Shown here: piece after piece, positions 16,465-25,018 of the stretch
How positions within the stretch are numbered: the first letter of the stretch is position 1
Layout: each line of letters starts with the position of its first letter
Assembly (NCBI GenBank): GCA_905214905.1
Contig: CAJMNK010000012.1
Span: 1-39,173, forward strand
Reading direction: 5' to 3'
Source: an uncultured bacterium
GTDB taxonomy: Bacteria > Actinomycetota > Coriobacteriia > Coriobacteriales > Coriobacteriaceae
Length of the DNA: 39,173 nt
Notes under the pieces: model-generated
Databases searched by the model: none
The model's input: the letters and a program-made list of their open reading frames with translations, nothing else
Told to the model about the DNA's origin: nothing
Made by a program: the position numbers and the translations under genes

Positions 16465-16803
16465 ATGAAGAAGATCACGGCGATCGTCCGTCAGGAAAAA
16501 CTTGAGGTTCTCAAAGACGCGCTGTTTGCTGCCGATGTTCGCGGCATGACCATCAACCAGGTGCAGGGCTGCGGCGCGCAGCATGGCTGGAAGGAATACG
16601 TGCGCGGCAACGAGTTGCTTGTCAACACGATCCCTAAGGTGCAGTTCATCCTCATCTGCGCCGATGAACATGTCGACGGCATTGTCGAGATCATCTGCAA
16701 CGCTGCTCGCACCGGTGCCGTCGGAGACGGCAAGATTTGGGTCGAGCCGGTCGAGGAAGTTATCCGCATCCGTACCGGCGAACATGGCCCTGCCGCGGTG
16801 TAG
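16465..16803 (+). CDS. glnK: PII nitrogen-regulatory protein (GlnK/GlnB family), Tyr51 absent
   Basis: A 112-residue PII trimer-forming sensor that aligns without gaps to E. coli GlnB over its first 60 residues. Ligand-binding Gln39, Gly37 and Lys58 are kept, as is the C-terminal TGAVGDGKIWV...VIRIRTGE signature. The T-loop residue that GlnD uridylylates, Tyr51, is leucine (RGNELLVN), and position 38 is Ala rather than Arg. Control by uridylylation or adenylylation at Tyr51 is therefore impossible, leaving ATP/ADP and 2-oxoglutarate binding. GAGAGGAA precedes the ATG. It lies downstream of amt, so its partner is most likely the Amt channel. Confidence 0.93.
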   Translation: MKKITAIVRQEKLEVLKDALFAADVRGMTINQVQGCGAQHGWKEYVRGNELLVNTIPKVQFILICADEHVDGIVEIICNAARTGAVGDGKIWVEPVEEVIRIRTGEHGPAAV

Positions 16804-16819
16804 GACAATCTTTCGCCCG

Positions 16820-16849
16820 ACGGGCGTGCCTCTCTTGGGGCGCGCCCGT
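16820..16849 (+). terminator. Terminator after the PII gene
   Basis: acgggcgtgcc (16820-16830) pairs with ggcgcgcccgt (16839-16849), 11 bp with one wobble, followed by tctcgtct. A smaller alternative hairpin, cgcccgacgggcg, overlaps its left arm at 16814-16826. The trailing T content is weak. Confidence 0.6.
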
Positions 16850-16890
16850 TCTCGTCTACAATATCGTGCAGACGAAGGAGAGGCACGCCC

Positions 16891-17748
16891 ATGATCAAGA
16901 TGTTTGCGAGTGACTTAGACGGAACGCTGCTGAACGCCCTGCACGAGGCGGATGGGACCATCCGCCGTGCCATCCGCGAGCTGACCGAGGCTGACTTGCA
17001 TGTGGTTCCCGCGACCGGGCGCTCGACGTTGCCAATCGGCGAGCATGGCTTTACGGGGCTGGCGATCGATGCCTGCTGCTCTAACGGCTCCATCGTGCGC
17101 GACAGTCATGGCGAGGTGCTCAAAACCTGGACCATCGACCCGCAGGTTACCGAGGAGCTGCTCAAGGCGTTCCCGGATATCTGCTTTGATTGCTCCACGC
17201 CCGATGGCATGTTCTCGAGCGGTTCGTTCGAGATGCATCAGGCGGGCTTTAAAAAGGACAGCCCCATCAAGCGTATTGTGATGCGCGGCATGCGTGCGCG
17301 TGGCGGCTATCACGAGGAACAGTATTTCGACCAGTCGATCGGCGATATCTTGCGTCACGATGTATGCAAGATCAATTGTCGCGTGACCTCGCCCGAGCTG
17401 GAGCGCGACCTTAAGGCATATTTGGCCGAACGATCGGACCGCGTGGTCAACGCGCCGTTCGATCCGGTGATGTTCGAGATCACGGACGTGGCGTGCAACA
17501 AGGGCGAGAGTGTTGCCTGGCTGGCGGGTTACTACGGCATTGCCGAGGACGAGGTGGCGGTCTACGGCGACGGCGGCAACGACATTGCCATGCTCAAACG
17601 CTTCCGCCACAGTTATGCGACCAAAAACGGCAGCGATGCAGCCAAGGCCGCCGCAGGCGCGACTATCGGCAGCTGCATGACCCACGCCGTTCCCAAGCAC
17701 ATGCTCGCCACCATGCGCAAGCAAAACTCCCGCACCGTCATCGAATAA
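16891..17748 (+). CDS. HAD-superfamily (Cof-type, IIB) phosphatase
   Basis: A 285-residue cytosolic HAD hydrolase. Motif I is FASDLDGTLL (nucleophile Asp and acid/base Asp), motif II is the threonine of VVPATGRS, and motif IV is VYGDGGNDIAMLKRF. An IIB cap lies between motif II and the late lysine in VACNKGES. Cof-type enzymes dephosphorylate sugar phosphates, nucleotides or cofactors; the substrate cannot be told. GAAGGAG lies upstream. The PII terminator separates it from amt/PII and the next gene has its own control region, so it is probably transcribed alone. Confidence 0.88.
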   Translation: MIKMFASDLDGTLLNALHEADGTIRRAIRELTEADLHVVPATGRSTLPIGEHGFTGLAIDACCSNGSIVRDSHGEVLKTWTIDPQVTEELLKAFPDICFDCSTPDGMFSSGSFEMHQAGFKKDSPIKRIVMRGMRARGGYHEEQYFDQSIGDILRHDVCKINCRVTSPELERDLKAYLAERSDRVVNAPFDPVMFEITDVACNKGESVAWLAGYYGIAEDEVAVYGDGGNDIAMLKRFRHSYATKNGSDAAKAAAGATIGSCMTHAVPKHMLATMRKQNSRTVIE

Positions 17749-17803
17749 TGTGACCAAGGGACTGCGCTTTTGCCACAATCTAAATATTGCCTTTACGTGT
17801 TGA

Positions 17804-17848
17804 TGCACACGGTGTGCAATAATACTCGCACTGTGCAATAGTGCACAG
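17804..17848 (+). promoter_or_regulatory. Paired palindromic operators upstream of the TetR gene
   Basis: tgcacac-g-gtgtgca (17804-17818) and ctgtgca-atag-tgcacag (17831-17848) supply four copies of the half-site TGCACA, in alternating orientation. They lie 22-66 bp before the TTG start, with an AT-rich -10-like aataat (17818-17823) between them. The position fits autorepression by the TetR protein (inference). Confidence 0.6.
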
Positions 17849-17869
17849 GTTGAGTAACAGGGAGGACGC

Positions 17870-18580
17870 TTGTCCCAGCTCGAGAAATGCGATCGCCGAT
17901 CCCTTCGCTCGCAGCGTGCCCTTCGCCAGGCACTTGCCAGCGAGCTTGCCGAAAGCGGCGACCTTTCGCGCATTAACGTTGCGTCGCTCACCGAGCGCGC
18001 CGGTCTTACGCGCCGCACGTTCTATTCGCACTACCGCGATATTCCCGACTTTATCAATCAAATCGAGGACGGCTTGCTGGCCGAGATCCGTGAGCGCATT
18101 GAGCTCATCACTGCAGCTCAGCTGCCCGATCTCTATCACAACATCGATGAGCTCGAGCCGGCGCCCGGTTCGGTTGAGCTGCTGCGTTATCTTGCGGCCA
18201 ACCGCGACTTAATCGGTGCGCTGCTGGGTCCGGGCGGCGACCAGGCCTTTATTAAAAGGATTATCGACACCGCGCGTGAGGCTGTGGTGCCGCGTGCGCA
18301 GACGGGCATTTTGGGCCTGGCGCTGGGCACGTTCTTTGACTACTACGTCACCTACGTCGTGAGCGCCGAGGTCGGCATGATTCAGCGCTGGTTTGAGCGT
18401 GGGCTCACCGAATCGCCCGAGGCCATGGCGCGCATTATGACGGTGCTCGCTTTTGTGCGCCCCGGCGACCTGTATGGCCAACCCATCGATATCAACGTGC
18501 CGGAATACGGCATGAAGCTATTGAACTTGCAGCTCGAGGACGCGGTCGACACCGCCGCAACCGTCGAGTCCAACAACTAA
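17870..18580 (+). CDS. TetR/AcrR-family transcriptional regulator
   Basis: A 236-residue regulator. The N-terminal helix-turn-helix is visible as INVASLTERAGLTRRTFYSHYRDIPDFINQIE (about residues 34-65), the TetR pattern. The C-terminal ligand-binding part is helical and diverged. Translation probably starts at TTG 17870, behind AGGGAGG. The next gene begins 11 nt after its stop, so it is co-transcribed with the giant activase, and the two palindromes upstream would let it control both. An acyl-CoA or related metabolite is a natural guess for the ligand, but nothing in the sequence proves it. Confidence 0.88.
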   Translation: MSQLEKCDRRSLRSQRALRQALASELAESGDLSRINVASLTERAGLTRRTFYSHYRDIPDFINQIEDGLLAEIRERIELITAAQLPDLYHNIDELEPAPGSVELLRYLAANRDLIGALLGPGGDQAFIKRIIDTAREAVVPRAQTGILGLALGTFFDYYVTYVVSAEVGMIQRWFERGLTESPEAMARIMTVLAFVRPGDLYGQPIDINVPEYGMKLLNLQLEDAVDTAATVESNN

Positions 18581-18591
18581 GAGGAGAGACA

Positions 18592-21500
18592 ATGAGCAAA
18601 CTCGTCGAGGGCATTAAGGACCGCATGGTCGCTGCCGCACGCGAGGCCGCGCCCGCCGTGGTGGACGCCGCGCAGAAGGCCGCGACCGCGGCAGCCGAGA
18701 AAGTTGCCGAGGCAGTTGCCGATGCCAAGAACGCGGCAGGGGAGGCGTCCGTCACTGGCGAGCCCGCTGCCGCCGCTGAGCCCGTAGCCGCCGCCCACGC
18801 CCCCGAAGGCGCGATCTTCAACCCCGAGAACGCTCGTGGCAACCTGCACCTGGGCATCGACGTGGGTTCCACTACCGTTAAGCTCGCCGTGCTCAACGAC
18901 GACAACCAGATCGTCTACGCCAAGTACCAGCGCCATCACACCGACGTCCGTGCCTGCGCCCGCGACCTGTTCGAGGGTGCCGCGACCGTGCTGCCGACGG
19001 CCCAGATGACCTGCGCCATTACCGGCTCGGGCGGCCTGCTGCTGTCCCAGTGGCTCGACCTGGAGTTTGTCCAGGAGGTCATCGCCAGCAAACGCGCCGT
19101 CGAGACCCTTATCCCGGCCACCGATGTCGCCATCGAGCTGGGCGGCGAGGACGCCAAGATCATCTACTTCGACAACGGCATCGAGCAGCGCATGAACGGC
19201 ACCTGCGCCGGCGGTACGGGCGCCTTCATCGACCAGATGGCAACCCTGCTGCACACCGACGCGAGCGGCCTCAACGAGCTCGCGGCCAACGCCACTACCA
19301 TCTATCCCATCGCCAGCCGCTGCGGCGTCTTTGCCAAGACCGACGTCCAGCCGCTGCTCAACGAGGGCGCCCGTCCCGAGGACGTGGCTGCCTCCATCTT
19401 CCAGGCCGTCGTGACCCAGACCATCTCGGGCCTGGCGTGCGGCCGCCCCATCCGCGGCAACGTCGCCTTCCTGGGCGGCCCGCTGCAGTATCTCTCCGAG
19501 CTGCGCCACCGCTTCTACCTCACGCTCAACCTGGACGAGGAGCACCGTATCGTGCTCCAAAACGCCCACCTGTTTGTAGCGAGCGGCGCCGCCATGGCGC
19601 ACGAGTCCAACAAGCTCAGCACGTTCCCACAGCTTATCGAGGCCATCGACAGCTTGGGCGACACGCAGGGTGCTGAGGTCGAGCGCCTGGATCCGCTCTT
19701 TGCCACCGACGAGGACTTTGCCGAGTTCAAGGGTCGCCACGACACCGAGGTCGTCCCCAAGGGCAAGCTCGACGGCTACACCGGACGCGTGTTCATCGGC
19801 ATCGACGCCGGTTCCACCACCATGAAGGCCGCACTCGTGGGCGAGGACGGTCAGCTGCTGCACACCTGGTACGGCAACAACAACGGCGACATCCTGGGCA
19901 CGGCCAAGGTCATCATGGCCGATTTCTACAACCACATCCCCGCGGGCTGCACCATCGGCCACGTGACCACCACGGGCTACGGCGAGGCGCTGCTCATCGA
20001 GGCTCTCAAGGCCGATTCCGGCGAGATCGAGACCGTCGCGCACCTGCGCGGCGCCAAGGCGTTCCTGCCCGGCGTCGAGTTCATTCTGGACATTGGCGGC
20101 CAGGACATGAAGTGCCTGCGCGTCAAGGACGGCGTCATCGAGCACATCATGCTCAATGAGGCCTGCTCGTCGGGCTGCGGCAGCTTTATCGAGAGTTTCG
20201 CCGTCTCTATGAACATGGACGTGCGCGCGTTCGCCGACGCCGCCATCCATGCCAAGGCCCCCGTCGACCTGGGCAGCCGCTGCACGGTCTTTATGAACTC
20301 GCGCGTCAAGCAGGCGCAAAAAGAAGGTGCCACGGTGGGCGACATCGCGGCCGGCCTGTCCTATTCCGTCATCAAGAATGCCCTGTTCAAGGTCATTAAG
20401 CTGCGCGACCCCCAGGAGATCGGCAGTCAGGTGATCGTCCAGGGTGGCACCTTTATGTCCGATGCCACGCTGCGCGCGTTTGAGCAGCTCACCGGCGTGC
20501 ACGCCGTGCGTCCCGACATCGCCGGCTGCATGGGCGCCTATGGTGCGGCCTTGCTCGCCCGCGATCGCGCCGGCGTCGACGGCACCTCGACCATCCTTTC
20601 GGCTGAGGATATCGCGCACCTCACCGTGACGCAAAAGCATGTCCGCTGCGGCCGTTGCTCCAACAACTGCCAGCTTACCGTCAACGACTTTGGCGGCGGC
20701 AGGCGCTTCATTACCGGCAACCGCTGCGAGAAGGGTGCCGGCCACAAAAAGCAAAAGACCGAGGCCCCCAACCTCTTCAAAAAGAAAAACGAGCTGCTCT
20801 TTAACCGCGAGGTGCTGAGCCCCGACGAGGCCCCGCGCGGCACCGTCGGCATTCCGCGCGCGCTCAACATGTACGAGAACTACCCCTTCTGGCATGCGTT
20901 CTTTACGCGCCTGGGCTTTAGCGTGCAGCTGTCCGACCAGTCGAGCAAAAAGACCTATCAGGCGGGTATCGAGTCCATGCCGTCCGAGAGCGTGTGCTAT
21001 CCAGCCAAGATGAGCCACGGCCACGTGATGAACCTTATCGACCGCGACGTCGACTTTATCTGGATGCCGTGCGTGCGCTGGGAGCGCAAAGAGGACCCGA
21101 CCGCCGGCAACTGTTACAACTGCCCCATCGTCATGAGCTACCCCACGGCGTTGGCACTCAACATCGACGACATCCGCGAGCAGAACATCGAGTTCCTGTA
21201 CCCGTTTGTGCCCTATCATGACAAGACCGAGCTCAAGCGCCGTCTGTACCAGGTGCTCGCCGTCGACCGTGTGGCCGACGCTGAGGCCGGACGCGGTCGC
21301 GTGCGTGGGCCCAAGATCACGCGCTCCGAGGTCGATGCCGCTGTCAACGCCGCCTTTGAGGCCGATGCGCGTTTCCACGAGGACATCCAGACCATGGGCG
21401 AGGAGGCTCTTAAGTGGGTCGAGGACCACGGCGGTCACGGCATCGTGCTCGCCGGTCGTCCCTACCATAACGACCCCGAGATCAACCACGCCCTGCCCGA

Positions 21501-23373
21501 GCTTATCTCGAGCTTTGGCTTTGCGGTCTTTACCGAGGATTCGCTTGCGCATCTGGTGAAGCCCGAGCGCCCGATCCGCGTCGTCGACCAGTGGATGTAC
21601 CACAGCCGCCTGTACGCCGTCGCCCGCTTTGTGACCATGCGCAACGACCTGGACCTGATCCAGCTCAATTCCTTCGGCTGCGGCCTCGATGCCCTGACCA
21701 CCGATCAGGTGCAGGAGATCCTGGAGGCCAGTGGCAAGATCTACACCGTGCTCAAGATCGACGAGGTGTCCAACCTGGGCGCCGCGCGCATTCGCATCCG
21801 CTCGCTCATGGCGGCACTCAAGGACCAGGAGGCCGAGCGCTTGGCCGAGGCCACGGCCGCGGGCAAGGTCTTTGAGCAGGGCGACGCTGCGCCGGTGGCG
21901 CCCTCCACGGATGCCCCCGCGTTCGCGAGCCGCAAGTACACGTTCGAGGCACAGCGTGAGAGCGCCTCGACCGCATGGCCCAAGGTGCCCTTTACCGAGC
22001 AGATGCGCGACGAGGGCTATACCATCCTGTGCCCGCAGATGGCGCCGATCCACTTTGACCTGGTCAAAGAGGTGTTCCGCGGTGCCGGCTACAACCTTGA
22101 GCTGCTGCCCTCGACCGACCACGATGCCGTCGAGGCTGGCCTGCGCTATGTGAACAATGACATTTGCTACCCGTCGATTCTGGTGACGGGCCAGATTATG
22201 GAGGCCATCGAGAGCGGTCGGTACGACCTGTCCAAGACCGCCGTGGTCATCAGCCAGACCGGCGGCGGCTGCCGTGCCACCAACTACATCGCGCTCATCC
22301 GCAAGGCCCTGCGCGAGAGCGGCCACCCCGAGATTCCTGTCATCTCGCTTTCGGCCGTGGCGCTGGGCGAGGACAACCCCGGCTTTAAGCTGACGCCGGC
22401 GCTGCTTAAGCAGGCAGTCTACGCGGTGCTCTTTGGTGACGTGATGATGCAGATGCTCTACCGCTGCCGCCCGTACGAGGCCACGCCCGGTGCCGCCAAC
22501 GCGCTCTACGAGGAGTACATGGCGCGTGCCCGCAAGCTGGCGCCCAAGTTTAACCGCCACAACTACACCAAGCTGTGCCGCGAGGCCATCCGCGCGTTCG
22601 ACACCATGCCGCTCGTGGGCGAGGGCACCAAGCCGCGCGTGGGCGTGGTCGGTGAGATCTTGGTCAAGTTCCATCCCACGGCTAACAACCACGTGGTCGA
22701 TGTCATTGAGCGCGAGGGCTGCGAGGCCGTGGTGCCGGGCCTGCTCGACTTCTTCCTCTACTCCATGAGCAACGCCGAGCTGCAGAAAGACGAGCTGGGA
22801 AGCTCTGCTACTACACGCGCGGGCATGCAAGCGCTCATCAAGCTTGTGGACTGGATGCGCACGCCGGTGGAGGAGATGCTCGAGAAGTCCCGCCGCTTCG
22901 AGGCGCCCGAGCGCATCGGCACCATGGCCGAAAAGGCCCGTACGGTACTTTCGGTGTGCAACAACATGGGCGAGGGCTGGTTGCTCACGGCCGAGATGCT
23001 CGACCTGATCGACCATGGTGCGCCCAACATCATCTGCACGCAGCCCTTCGCGTGCCTGCCCAACCACGTGGTGGGCAAGGCCGTGATCAAGGAGCTGCGC
23101 CGCCAGCATCCCGAGAGCAACATTGTCGCGGTGGACTACGACCCCGGTGCGTCCGAGGTCAACCAGCTCAACCGTATTAAGCTTATGATCAGCGTGGCAA
23201 AGGAAAACATGCGCGCCGGCAAGGGCTTTAAGCTCGAGAAGGTGGCGCCGCTCGCGATGGACGAGGTCACCGGTCAGATGCGTGCCCATGACGGCTGCGT
23301 GAGCTGCGGGCCGGCCAGCGAGGAGGCCGTCACATCGGTCGCCAAGCGTCTGGGACGCGGCATTAAGAAGTAG
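18592..23373 (+). CDS. Giant 2-hydroxyacyl-CoA dehydratase activase fusion (two ASKHA domains, DUF2229, HgdB-like)
   Basis: A 1593-residue cytosolic protein. Residues 1-80 are alanine-rich amphipathic sequence without family similarity. Two BadF/HgdC-type ATPase domains follow, opening LGIDVGSTT (about 87) and IGIDAGSTT (about 402). Each keeps the cysteines that in HgdC hold an inter-subunit [4Fe-4S] cluster: Cys205 and Cys244; Cys525 (plus Cys529) and Cys564. An extra Cys686-x2-Cys689-x3-Cys693...Cys712 set follows. DUF2229 runs from about 750 (VGIPRALNMYENYPFW), and the C-terminal part is HgdB-like, with CYP motifs (CYPAKMSHG, CYPSILVTG). Activases use ATP to inject an electron into a 2-hydroxyacyl-CoA dehydratase. 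Whether this fusion activates another enzyme or is self-contained is unknown. It is in an operon with the TetR gene. Confidence 0.9.
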   Translation: MSKLVEGIKDRMVAAAREAAPAVVDAAQKAATAAAEKVAEAVADAKNAAGEASVTGEPAAAAEPVAAAHAPEGAIFNPENARGNLHLGIDVGSTTVKLAVLNDDNQIVYAKYQRHHTDVRACARDLFEGAATVLPTAQMTCAITGSGGLLLSQWLDLEFVQEVIASKRAVETLIPATDVAIELGGEDAKIIYFDNGIEQRMNGTCAGGTGAFIDQMATLLHTDASGLNELAANATTIYPIASRCGVFAKTDVQPLLNEGARPEDVAASIFQAVVTQTISGLACGRPIRGNVAFLGGPLQYLSELRHRFYLTLNLDEEHRIVLQNAHLFVASGAAMAHESNKLSTFPQLIEAIDSLGDTQGAEVERLDPLFATDEDFAEFKGRHDTEVVPKGKLDGYTGRVFIGIDAGSTTMKAALVGEDGQLLHTWYGNNNGDILGTAKVIMADFYNHIPAGCTIGHVTTTGYGEALLIEALKADSGEIETVAHLRGAKAFLPGVEFILDIGGQDMKCLRVKDGVIEHIMLNEACSSGCGSFIESFAVSMNMDVRAFADAAIHAKAPVDLGSRCTVFMNSRVKQAQKEGATVGDIAAGLSYSVIKNALFKVIKLRDPQEIGSQVIVQGGTFMSDATLRAFEQLTGVHAVRPDIAGCMGAYGAALLARDRAGVDGTSTILSAEDIAHLTVTQKHVRCGRCSNNCQLTVNDFGGGRRFITGNRCEKGAGHKKQKTEAPNLFKKKNELLFNREVLSPDEAPRGTVGIPRALNMYENYPFWHAFFTRLGFSVQLSDQSSKKTYQAGIESMPSESVCYPAKMSHGHVMNLIDRDVDFIWMPCVRWERKEDPTAGNCYNCPIVMSYPTALALNIDDIREQNIEFLYPFVPYHDKTELKRRLYQVLAVDRVADAEAGRGRVRGPKITRSEVDAAVNAAFEADARFHEDIQTMGEEALKWVEDHGGHGIVLAGRPYHNDPEINHALPELISSFGFAVFTEDSLAHLVKPERPIRVVDQWMYHSRLYAVARFVTMRNDLDLIQLNSFGCGLDALTTDQVQEILEASGKIYTVLKIDEVSNLGAARIRIRSLMAALKDQEAERLAEATAAGKVFEQGDAAPVAPSTDAPAFASRKYTFEAQRESASTAWPKVPFTEQMRDEGYTILCPQMAPIHFDLVKEVFRGAGYNLELLPSTDHDAVEAGLRYVNNDICYPSILVTGQIMEAIESGRYDLSKTAVVISQTGGGCRATNYIALIRKALRESGHPEIPVISLSAVALGEDNPGFKLTPALLKQAVYAVLFGDVMMQMLYRCRPYEATPGAANALYEEYMARARKLAPKFNRHNYTKLCREAIRAFDTMPLVGEGTKPRVGVVGEILVKFHPTANNHVVDVIEREGCEAVVPGLLDFFLYSMSNAELQKDELGSSATTRAGMQALIKLVDWMRTPVEEMLEKSRRFEAPERIGTMAEKARTVLSVCNNMGEGWLLTAEMLDLIDHGAPNIICTQPFACLPNHVVGKAVIKELRRQHPESNIVAVDYDPGASEVNQLNRIKLMISVAKENMRAGKGFKLEKVAPLAMDEVTGQMRAHDGCVSCGPASEEAVTSVAKRLGRGIKK

Positions 23374-23401
23374 CTTGCCCGCTATGGGCTAGATATGAGA
23401 C

Positions 23402-23439
23402 AAACGGGTGGCAGCCGTGCCGGCTACCACCCGTTTTTG
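23402..23439 (+). terminator. Rho-independent terminator of the TetR-activase operon
   Basis: acgggtgg (23404-23411) pairs with ccacccgt, extended inward by agcc/ggct after one mismatch, and is followed by TTTTTG. It lies about 30 nt after the activase stop. Confidence 0.85.
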
Positions 23440-23491
23440 CTGGACATATGTTGCGTAAACGCCCCAACTATCACCCTTTGCGAACTTAGAT

Positions 23492-23620
23492 TTCGGAAGT
23501 ATGCGGCAAAATCTGAATAGGCCGAGCACACCGGATATGTCCAAGCTCTGTACCTGCGGTTTTATTGGTGAAAAACCAGGATGTGCTCAAGAGTTCCGGA
23601 GTTTGCCGCATACTTTCGAA
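23492..23620. repeat. AGTATGCGGCAAA long inverted repeat element
   Basis: Arms 23492-23510 and 23602-23620 (19 bp, one mismatch) enclose 91 nt that contain a further gagcaca/tgtgctc pairing. The element occupies most of the 416-nt gap between the activase and the 3-hydroxyacyl-CoA dehydrogenase. Small ORFs across it on the minus strand have no recognisable content. A diverged copy of the left half lies at 24789. Confidence 0.75.
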
Positions 23621-23789
23621 AATGACGTCTCGGTGGCACCATAAATTGCCCTTGAAGCCCTGAGATAATGAACATATGTAGCCGTTTGCCGCGAAATACC
23701 GCCCGTTTATAGAACCCAACCCCTGCGCGTGCCATCCTTACGGTTGAATAAATACACATCTATGGAATTACGTAAGAGAGGACCGTTCC

Positions 23790-24749
23790 ATGAGCTACAA
23801 GACCGTTTGTGTTGCCGGCGGCGGCGTGTTGGGAAGCCAGATTGCCTTTCAGGCTGCCTACTGCGGCTTTGATGTAACGATTTGGCTGCGCAGCGAGGGC
23901 AGCATCGGCCGCACCCAGCCCAAGATCGATCACGTGCGCAAGGAGTACATCGCGGCAATCGAGGGCATGGCGGACGGTACGGGCGAGTGGTGCGCCGGTA
24001 TCGCCGATGGCACCCAGCCCTTCGACAAGGAAGCGGCGCTCGCCGCCGTCGAGCGTGCCTACTCCACACTCAAGCTGGAGCTCGATCTTGCCAAGGCCGT
24101 GGCCGACGCTGACCTGGTCATCGAATCTATGGCCGAGGACGCCCAGGCAAAGATTGACTTCTACAAGAAGCTCGCCCCGGTACTCCCGCAAAAGACCGTC
24201 GTCGTGACCAACTCCTCCACGCTGCTGCCGAGCACCTTTGCCAAGTACACCGGCCGTCCCGAGAAGTACTTGTCGCTGCACTTTGCCAACTCCATCTGGA
24301 AGAACAACATGACCGAGGTCATGGCACAGGACCAAACCGACAAGCGCTACTTCGACGAGCTCGTCGACTTTGCCAACGATATCCGTATGCTTGCCCTGCC
24401 CGTCAACAAGGAAAAGAACGGCTACCTGCTCAATTCCATGCTGGTGCCGTGGCTGCTTTCGGGCCTTGACCTGTACGTTTCGGGCGTGAGCGATCCCAAG
24501 AGCATCGACCTCGCGTGGACGCGTGGCACCGGTGCCCCCAAGGGTCCGTTTCGCGTATTCGACACGGTGGGTATCCAGACGGCCTACAACATCGTCATGC
24601 AGTATCAGAAGGTGCCGGGCTTGGTGAGCCCGCTGCTCAAAAAAATGATGATGCCCTACAACTTTAAGGCTATGGCGTCCGTCCTCAAGAAAATGCTCGA
24701 CGAAGGCAAGCTGGGCGAAAGCTCGGGCGAGGGCTTCTTTACGTACTAA
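23790..24749 (+). CDS. 3-hydroxyacyl-CoA dehydrogenase (NAD-dependent)
   Basis: A 319-residue cytosolic enzyme oxidising L-3-hydroxyacyl-CoA to 3-oxoacyl-CoA, or working in reverse in butyrate-type fermentation. The N-terminal Rossmann motif is VAGGGVLGSQIAFQ, followed by the family's VIESMAEDAQAK and VVTNSSTLLPS stretches. The active-site histidine is in YLSLHFANSIWKN. The C-terminal helical domain includes RGTGAPKGPFRVFDTVG. AGAGAGGA precedes the ATG. It lies after the activase and would fit downstream of 2-enoyl-CoA formation (inference), but a terminator and a repeat separate them. Length agrees with Hbd-type enzymes, although sequence details suggest a divergent branch. Confidence 0.9.
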   Translation: MSYKTVCVAGGGVLGSQIAFQAAYCGFDVTIWLRSEGSIGRTQPKIDHVRKEYIAAIEGMADGTGEWCAGIADGTQPFDKEAALAAVERAYSTLKLELDLAKAVADADLVIESMAEDAQAKIDFYKKLAPVLPQKTVVVTNSSTLLPSTFAKYTGRPEKYLSLHFANSIWKNNMTEVMAQDQTDKRYFDELVDFANDIRMLALPVNKEKNGYLLNSMLVPWLLSGLDLYVSGVSDPKSIDLAWTRGTGAPKGPFRVFDTVGIQTAYNIVMQYQKVPGLVSPLLKKMMMPYNFKAMASVLKKMLDEGKLGESSGEGFFTY

Positions 24750-24788
24750 AATGATCTCTTGGGGGTGGAAGCGTTGGGGATCTACGGT

Positions 24789-24809
24789 AGTATGCGACAA
24801 AATCTGAAT
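24789..24809 (+). repeat. Diverged partial copy of the AGTATGCGGCAAA element
   Basis: These 21 bases match 23498-23518 with a single difference, and weaker similarity continues for about 20 nt (a gagctgta-like stretch). A matching right arm is not evident, so this copy looks decayed. It lies in the 269-nt gap between the dehydrogenase and a hypothetical gene; nothing else was recognised there. Confidence 0.6.
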
Positions 24810-25018
24810 TGATCGGGCAAGAGCTGTAGCGCGCGTTGACGTTTGACCAATGGAGCGCAAAAATGCACCGTTCGCCGATACTCCTCTCGCGAGTGGTTGC
24901 CATATGGTTTGATGTTGGAAACATATGACTGCCGCCGGGCTGCGGGTGACGTTTGCTCTGATATCGGAGGTACCAAGTATGTTTCACGCTCCGTTAAACA
25001 AGTATCGGGCTGGTTAAT

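Noticed and set aside
18577..23289. A 1570-codon open frame on the minus strand, opposite the giant activase
   Set aside because: It mirrors the activase codon bias, is rich in His/Leu/Val/Gly/Asp without any recognisable domain, and the plus-strand protein has clear motifs throughout. It is an antisense shadow.
23486..23759. Small minus-strand ORFs of 65-77 codons in the gap before the 3-hydroxyacyl-CoA dehydrogenase
   Set aside because: They overlap the inverted-repeat element in two frames, with no ribosome-binding site or protein-like composition.
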